This document shows positions 63,618-64,000 of a stretch of 64,000 bases of DNA, in pieces. Every line of letters begins with the position of its first letter. Position 1 is the first letter of the stretch. The translations under genes and the position numbers were made by a program. Source of the stretch: CAVOJY01 sp963696405 (lineage in GTDB: Bacteria > Chloroflexota > Limnocylindria > Limnocylindrales > CSP1-4). The stretch is taken from NCBI GenBank assembly GCA_963696405.1, contig CAVOJY010000006.1, positions 434,001 to 498,000 on the forward strand. Direction: 5' to 3'. The notes beneath the pieces were generated by a model, which did no database searches, had not been told where the DNA came from, and was given only the letters and a program-made list of their open reading frames with translations.

Positions 63618-64000
63618 TCAGCCGGTCTTGCGGGCGCGCAGGAAGACGGAAGGTCCGGGGGTGAACGCGCCGAGGAGCGGCTGGAGCGGCCGCTCGATGG
63701 CAGCGAGCCAGCCCGGGCGGACGTGCCGGCTAACCGCCGGGAAACGGAAGAGCGAAGCCGTGAGCTGACGCTGAACGACGAACCCCGACCGGCGAAGGAG
63801 CCGGCGGACCTCGACCGGGTGGCGGTCGAAGTGAAGCGGGCGATACTCGAAGGGCTCGAGCGTGTGCGGCGACCACGACTGGCGGCGCAAGGCGTACTTC
63901 GCCATGGCCTTCAGGTGACGCTTGTTCGCGAATTCCAGGACGAGGATCCCGTCCGGACGAAGGATGCGGGCGAACTCCCGGAACACCGCCCCCGGATCGG
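63618..64000 (-). CDS. SAM-dependent methyltransferase (partial, N-terminus beyond window)
   Basis: The C-terminal 127 residues of a class I methyltransferase: REFARILRPDGILVLEFANK is the post-motif region found in many Methyltransf_11 proteins, then a C-terminal extension. The frame is open past base 64000, so the SAM-binding GxGxG half is outside. Substrate unknown. It is divided from the S8 protease by 140 bp on the same strand. Confidence 0.75.
   Translation of the reverse strand, partial: DPGAVFREFARILRPDGILVLEFANKRHLKAMAKYALRRQSWSPHTLEPFEYRPLHFDRHPVEVRRLLRRSGFVVQRQLTASLFRFPAVSRHVRPGWLAAIERPLQPLLGAFTPGPSVFLRARKTG

Overview
This is a high-GC window (roughly 70% G+C by eye) from a bacterial chromosome, with tightly packed short operons and many GTG starts. 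Gene content suggests a Chloroflexota-like lineage, possibly the Limnocylindria/Ellin6529 side, with an actinobacterium as the alternative. The pointers are a Thermus-type isocitrate dehydrogenase with an extra C-terminal domain, a CysO/Mec cysteine pathway, a minimal SufC/SufS/SufU set under an Rrf2 regulator, a GcvT-GlyA fusion and secreted S8 proteases. This placement is inference; no 16S gene is present. The only RNA gene recognised is tRNA-Thr(CGT).

Layout. 1-7 kb: a Nudix hydrolase (cut by the window edge), purE overlapping icd, a DsrE-like gene, a shattered TerC-family gene and a large P2-type cation ATPase. 7-10.2 kb: nucleoside hydrolase, two tiny ORFs, a VUT/YhhQ transporter and acetate kinase. 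10.2-11.2 kb: a PIN toxin with an HTH partner. 11.2-17.8 kb (minus strand): a sulfur block, rrf2-sufC-sufS-sufU followed by rhodanese/MoeB-cysO-cysM-mec. Here cysteine desulfuration, Fe-S assembly and a sulfur-carrier route to cysteine lie side by side. 18-26 kb: a giant secreted subtilase with an internal 1,791-bp duplication, a SIMPL protein and a GH18-like secreted hydrolase. 26-31 kb: a TIM-barrel isomerase, the GcvT-GlyA fusion and a DUF389 membrane protein. 31-35.5 kb: tRNA-Thr with a partial copy 195 bp downstream, two DUF4143 ATPases with repeat or palindromic upstream regions, and a META-domain lipoprotein. 35.6-43 kb: aldo/keto reductase, zinc alcohol dehydrogenase, GH3 glycosidase, and an ABC exporter with a TetR regulator and a good promoter/operator. 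43-51 kb: kynureninase remnants, a two-component system with a bactofilin-like membrane protein, a flavodoxin, two VapBC modules and DegV. 51-64 kb: secreted MsrAB, membrane and zinc-ribbon proteins, a metallopeptidase-DinB pair, a D-threonine-aldolase-like enzyme, SDR and amine oxidase genes riddled with frameshifts, a second S8 protease and a methyltransferase cut by the window end.

The most unusual items are the CysO sulfur carrier whose diglycine tail is repeated four times and capped by alanine beside a JAMM peptidase, the GcvT-GlyA fusion, the kynureninase split into opposite-strand pieces at a palindrome, and the 23-bp-period repeats upstream of a DUF4143 ATPase. Many genes carry single-base frameshifts, several in C/G homopolymers, including one compensated pair inside ackA. 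I read most of these as sequence or assembly errors rather than decay, but cannot prove it from one sequence.
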